Below are positions 60,973 through 64,000 of a stretch of 64,000 nt of DNA, piece after piece; the stretch's first letter is position 1, and each line of letters begins with the position of its first letter. The DNA is from Zhihengliuella flava. Its GTDB lineage: Bacteria; Actinomycetota; Actinomycetes; Actinomycetales; Micrococcaceae. Under the pieces are notes generated by a model that saw nothing but the letters and a program-made list of their open reading frames with translations, ran no database searches and had not been told where the DNA came from. The position numbers and the translations under genes are program-made. Where the stretch lies: contig NZ_JADOTZ010000001.1 in the NCBI RefSeq assembly GCF_015751895.1, positions 1,488,001 through 1,552,000 of the forward strand. The letters run 5' to 3'.

Positions 60973-62568
60973 TCAGGTCCGCGGGGCCGCGCCCGGCTCC
61001 CGGACCCCCTCGGCCGCCTCGAGCACTTCCTGCTTTTCGACGCCGTCCGGTAGCTCGGGCTCCACCCCCGCCTGATCGCAGGCCTTCAGGTGCTCGGCTA
61101 GGGCCACGGTGAACTGTTCGGAGGTCACCACGGGGACCTCCTCGCCCTTCGCGTCGATGAGTTTTCCGGCCTCAAAGTGATCGCCCTCGCGCAGACTCCG
61201 GATTTCCTCCGTCTTCACCATGCGCGGCGGCGCCGCGTGGAACACGGAACCGCCCTTGGTATTGCCCAGCTTGATCTCGTTGAACACGATGTTCAGGACA
61301 ATCGCCATGATGGCGGCGGAGCTAATGCCGGAGTGGAAGATCGTCCCCATCCACGTGGGGAAGTTGTCGTAGAAGCCCTCCGCCACCACGGGGATCATGC
61401 CGAACGCGATGGAGGCGGCCACAATGATCAGGTTCTGGCTGCTGAATTGCACCTTGGAGAGCGTCCGGATCCCGGAGGCCGCAACCGTCCCAAAGAGCAC
61501 CATGCCGGCACCACCCAGAACGGGTAGCGGAATGGCCGCCACGACGCGGCCGAGAATCGGCAGCAGGCCCAGCACCAGCAGGATGCCGCCGCCGGCCGTG
61601 ACCACGAAGCGACTCTTGACGCCCGTGATCGCCACCAGTCCCACGTTCTGGGCGAAGGCGCTCTGGGTGAAGGTGTTGAAGATCGGCGCCGCGATCGAGG
61701 AGATCATGTCCGCGCGCAGCCCGTCCGCGATGCGCTTCGAGTCCACCCGGGTCTTGGCGATCTCGCCGATGGCCAGGATGTCCGCCGTCGTTTCCGTGAG
61801 GATGACCAGCACCACGATGACCATGGAGATGATCGCACCCACCTCGAAGACGGGCGCGCCGAACGCGAAGGGCTGCGGCAGCTCGAAGATATGGCCCTCG
61901 CCCACCTCGGAGAAGTCCGCGATCCCCAGCGCCCACGAAACCAGGGTGCCGATGACAATAGCCAGCAGCACGGAAAGCCGGGAGATGGCCGCGTTGCCCA
62001 CCTTGCTCAGCAGAAGCACGATCACCAGCGTCATCGCGGCCAGCCCGATGTTCTGCAGGCTCCCGTAGTCGGCCGCCGACTCATCGCCGCCCATGGACCA
62101 ATTCGCGGCCACCGGCGTCAGGGACATGCCAATCATGGTGATGACCACGCCGGTGACCACGGGCGGGAAAAAGCGAATGACCCGGGCGAAGAACGGGGCG
62201 ATCGCAAACCCGATTACCGCCGCAACCAAGACGGCCCCGAAAACGGCTTGAATGCCGCCATCACCCTGCGCGATGGCGACGAGGGTGGCCACGGAGGCGA
62301 AGGACGTCCCCTGCACCAACGGCAGCTGTGCCCCGAAGAAGGGCACGCCCACGGTCTGCAGGATCGTGGCTACGCCGCCGACGAAGAGGCAGCAGGAAAC
62401 CAGCAGGGCCACCTGCGTGCTGTCCAGCCCCGCTGCGCCGCCGATGATCAGTGGTGGGGCGATAATGCCGCCATACATTGTGAGAACATGTTGTAATCCG
62501 TAGGCGAACGTGCGCCCCAACGGCAGTCGTTCGTCCTCCGGACGTTTCGATGTGCTTGCAGCTGCCAT
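60973..62568 (-). CDS. NCS2-family uric acid/xanthine permease
   Basis: A 531-residue purine carrier with fourteen expected helices. It has the NCS2 features QHVLTMYGGIIAPPLIIG, VQGTSFASVATLV and the signature TETTADILAIGEIAK. Such carriers import urate or xanthine with protons; the neighbouring uricase favours urate. The C-terminal tail of about 75 residues is long and acidic. The ATG at 62568 has AAGGAG upstream; the open frame to 62625 would include the intercistronic hairpin region. Confidence 0.88.
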   Translation of the reverse strand: MAAASTSKRPEDERLPLGRTFAYGLQHVLTMYGGIIAPPLIIGGAAGLDSTQVALLVSCCLFVGGVATILQTVGVPFFGAQLPLVQGTSFASVATLVAIAQGDGGIQAVFGAVLVAAVIGFAIAPFFARVIRFFPPVVTGVVITMIGMSLTPVAANWSMGGDESAADYGSLQNIGLAAMTLVIVLLLSKVGNAAISRLSVLLAIVIGTLVSWALGIADFSEVGEGHIFELPQPFAFGAPVFEVGAIISMVIVVLVILTETTADILAIGEIAKTRVDSKRIADGLRADMISSIAAPIFNTFTQSAFAQNVGLVAITGVKSRFVVTAGGGILLVLGLLPILGRVVAAIPLPVLGGAGMVLFGTVAASGIRTLSKVQFSSQNLIIVAASIAFGMIPVVAEGFYDNFPTWMGTIFHSGISSAAIMAIVLNIVFNEIKLGNTKGGSVFHAAPPRMVKTEEIRSLREGDHFEAGKLIDAKGEEVPVVTSEQFTVALAEHLKACDQAGVEPELPDGVEKQEVLEAAEGVREPGAAPRT

Positions 62569-62589
62569 AGCTGGTCTCCTTGTGCATAG

Positions 62590-62651
62590 TCCGGAGCGGA
62601 TGGCCGGGCCCGGTGTTTGCGGCACCGGACCCGGCCTCGCCCTGCTCCGGA
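62590..62651. terminator. large hairpin between uricase and permease genes
   Basis: Nested stems: TCCGGAGC (62590-62597) with GCTCCGGA (62644-62651), and inside it GGCCGGGCCCGGTG with CACCGGACCCGGCC (one mismatch). It lies between two genes of the same direction, so it is probably a partial terminator or stabiliser that separates their expression levels. Confidence 0.65.
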
Positions 62652-62669
62652 TCCTGGTGGGGTGGGGGC

Positions 62670-63596
62670 TTAGCAGAATCCGGAGGAGTTCTCCCAGATC
62701 GGGTGCGTGTCAGCGACGCCGTCGCGCTTGATGGCGGCCTCAATGAGCCCGTACGGGCGGTCGGCGGCGAAGAACACCTCGTTCGGGTTATCGAGGGAGA
62801 AGCTCTCCAGATCCACCAAGAAGTGGTGATTGTTCGGCAGGCTCATCCGGATCTCATCAATCTCCGGGTGCGCCTCCAGCACGGCGCGTCCCATCTCAAA
62901 CATGCTCTGCTGTAGCGCGAGGGAGTGGGTATTGGCGAAGGCGCCCAACAGCAGCTCCCGCACTGAGGCGTAGATGTCGTCGAACTGAATGTCGCCCGCG
63001 TTGACCGCGTCCGTGTTGTAGCGCCACTTGGCGGTCAGGTCCGTGGCCAGAATCCGGTCCGTGGTTTCCTTCAGCGTGGTGAATCGGTCCCGCGGGAAGC
63101 CATGGAACTCGCTGCCGGTGGACTTCAGGACGGTCACGCCCTCGATGCCGGCGATGATGTTCTTCCGCCCGTCGGCGATCTCCAGCACCGCGGTGCGGAC
63201 CTCGGACTTGTTGCGGGAGAACGCGTGGTCGTGATCCTGGATCCGGTCCCAGAAGTATTGCTCGGCCGCCCAGCGGCCTCCGCTGACCCAGTCGAACTCG
63301 CCCGTAAAGTGCTCGCCGAGGCGGGTCAGGAAACGCTCCATGGTGCCGACGCCGTCGCGGGCGAAGCCATACACCGTGTTCTTCTGGGTGTCGGTCGCCA
63401 CCACCTTGCTGTTGTCGCCCTCGGTATGAGCGCTTTCGAAGTCCCCGTGCAGCTGCGAGCTCACGTTGAGGTCCTCGATCTGGTGGCGCGCGGTGTCGCG
63501 GGTGATCTTCACCAGGCGGACTTCGGCCTTGCCGTACTGATTCTTGCCGAGCACAATCTTCGTGCCGGTCGCTGTCTCCGGTGCTGTCATGGTCAT
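62670..63596 (-). CDS. pucL: urate oxidase (uricase)
   Basis: Oxidises urate with O2 to 5-hydroxyisourate and hydrogen peroxide, without cofactor. The 308-residue T-fold protein has the catalytic lysine in NQYGKAEVRLV (K23), the threonine in VVATDTQKNT (T68), and SLPNNHHFLVDL near the C-terminus. GGGAG sits before the ATG, two bases after the stop of pucM. The C-terminus NSSGFC does not end in a peroxisomal signal, as expected in bacteria. Confidence 0.95.
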   Translation of the reverse strand: MTMTAPETATGTKIVLGKNQYGKAEVRLVKITRDTARHQIEDLNVSSQLHGDFESAHTEGDNSKVVATDTQKNTVYGFARDGVGTMERFLTRLGEHFTGEFDWVSGGRWAAEQYFWDRIQDHDHAFSRNKSEVRTAVLEIADGRKNIIAGIEGVTVLKSTGSEFHGFPRDRFTTLKETTDRILATDLTAKWRYNTDAVNAGDIQFDDIYASVRELLLGAFANTHSLALQQSMFEMGRAVLEAHPEIDEIRMSLPNNHHFLVDLESFSLDNPNEVFFAADRPYGLIEAAIKRDGVADTHPIWENSSGFC

Positions 63597-63598
63597 GG

Positions 63599-63955
63599 TT
63601 AGCTCCCTCGGTAGCTGGAATAGGCGAATGGGCTGATCAAGAGCGGTACGTGGTAGTGCTGTTCGACGTCGGCGACGACGAAGCTGAGCACCACCTCGGG
63701 GAAGAAGGTTTCCGTGCCCGACGTCCCGAAGTAGGCACCGGTGTCAAAGGTGATCCGGTAGGTTCCTGCTTCTACGCTGGCCGGTCCAAGCTGACTGATC
63801 CGGCCATCGCCGTCCGTCGTGCCTGAAGCGACCTCCTGCCAACCGGAAGCGCTCCTGCGCTCCAGCGTGGCCCTGACACCGGAGGCAGGCCTCCCGGTCC
63901 CGGTGTCGAGTACATGGGTGGTGATGTGGCTGCGATCGCCATCGGTGTGACTCAT
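63599..63955 (-). CDS. pucM: 5-hydroxyisourate hydrolase (transthyretin-like)
   Basis: Hydrolyses 5-hydroxyisourate to OHCU, the step after uricase. The 118-residue protein has the family N-terminus HITTHVLDTGTGRPA, a middle FFPEVVLSF and the C-terminal tetrapeptide YRGS that marks HIU hydrolase against vertebrate transthyretin. The ATG at 63955 has GGAGGA upstream; the frame continues to 63994 but with no support. The OHCU decarboxylase is not in the window and may lie beyond the right edge. Confidence 0.94.
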   Translation of the reverse strand: MSHTDGDRSHITTHVLDTGTGRPASGVRATLERRSASGWQEVASGTTDGDGRISQLGPASVEAGTYRITFDTGAYFGTSGTETFFPEVVLSFVVADVEQHYHVPLLISPFAYSSYRGS

Positions 63956-64000
63956 GTGAGTCCTCCTCTGCGCTGAGGTGTGGATCCTCTCCACACGGGA
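63956..64000. other. window edge
   Basis: The last 45 bases hold the pucM ribosome site and a short inverted sequence (GTGTGGATCCTCTCCACAC). No further gene can be identified. Confidence 0.4.

Noticed and set aside
1-64000. tRNA, rRNA, insertion sequences, prophage or integrase genes, riboswitches
   Set aside because: Looked for by eye on both strands; no cloverleaf, transposase, integrase or recognisable riboswitch core was seen. A covariance-model search could still find small RNAs.

Overview
The window is a stretch of chromosome from a high-GC actinobacterium, most likely a pigmented member of the Micrococcaceae or a close relative. The evidence is a C50-carotenoid gene set, FemAB-type peptidoglycan bridge chemistry, a CsoR-CopZ-CopA copper operon, many GTG starts and 4-base start/stop overlaps. 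Coding density is about 95 percent. I see no rRNA, tRNA, insertion sequence, prophage or CRISPR array, and no gap longer than about 250 bases. Species cannot be named from this sequence alone.

Layout. (1) 75-938 sulfurtransferase. (2) 1059-3837 minus: idi, an SDR/DUF2867-like protein and a TspO-like membrane protein, overlapping and divergent from (3) 3972-9641 plus: crtE-crtB-crtI-crtYe-crtYf-crtEb and a MarR regulator, a complete route from prenyl diphosphates to a cyclic C50 carotenoid. (4) 9638-18149: PfkB kinase, FAD monooxygenase with MFS exporter, two VOC proteins, and a DUF779 / aldehyde dehydrogenase / GAF-regulator group. (5) 18167-24369: FemAB transferase, the csoR-copZ-copA operon with two clear CsoR palindromes, an EamA exporter, a CGNR-type regulator and a small membrane protein. 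(6) 24447-30939: MATE exporter, then a 5-oxoprolinase locus: pxpA, a 1171-residue PxpB-PxpC-biotin carboxylase-BCCP fusion and a GntR regulator. (7) 31051-37003: ROK regulator, sugar-binding lipoprotein, two permeases and a NagZ-like GH3 glycosidase, without an ATPase. (8) 37168-45700: an LAKTG-anchored surface protein with two identical 264-base repeats, an NRAMP-like transporter lacking the metal motif, a CPBP protease, a heterodimeric ABC exporter and a peroxiredoxin. (9) 45799-63955: a large purine/allantoin catabolic island.

How the parts work together. In the purine island, uricase and HIU hydrolase oxidise urate towards allantoin. A racemase-family protein, allantoinase and ureidoglycine aminohydrolase work on the ureides, and NCS1 and NCS2 carriers import substrates. 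Glyoxylate is used in two ways: Gcl-GlxR-Hyi-glycerate kinase to phosphoglycerate, and malate synthase plus malic enzyme to malate and pyruvate. An IclR regulator lies beside this set, and related AT-rich boxes recur at the hyi/pucI and malic enzyme promoters and, unexpectedly, upstream of the peroxiredoxin gene; uricase makes hydrogen peroxide.

The most unusual parts are the four-part 5-oxoprolinase/biotin carboxylase fusion and its apparent link to the distant NRAMP-like gene through a shared TTGTTGAACAA operator. That suggests a 5-oxoproline uptake and breakdown regulon. A second theme is a set of probably leaderless genes whose start codon lies at a fixed distance from the -10 element.
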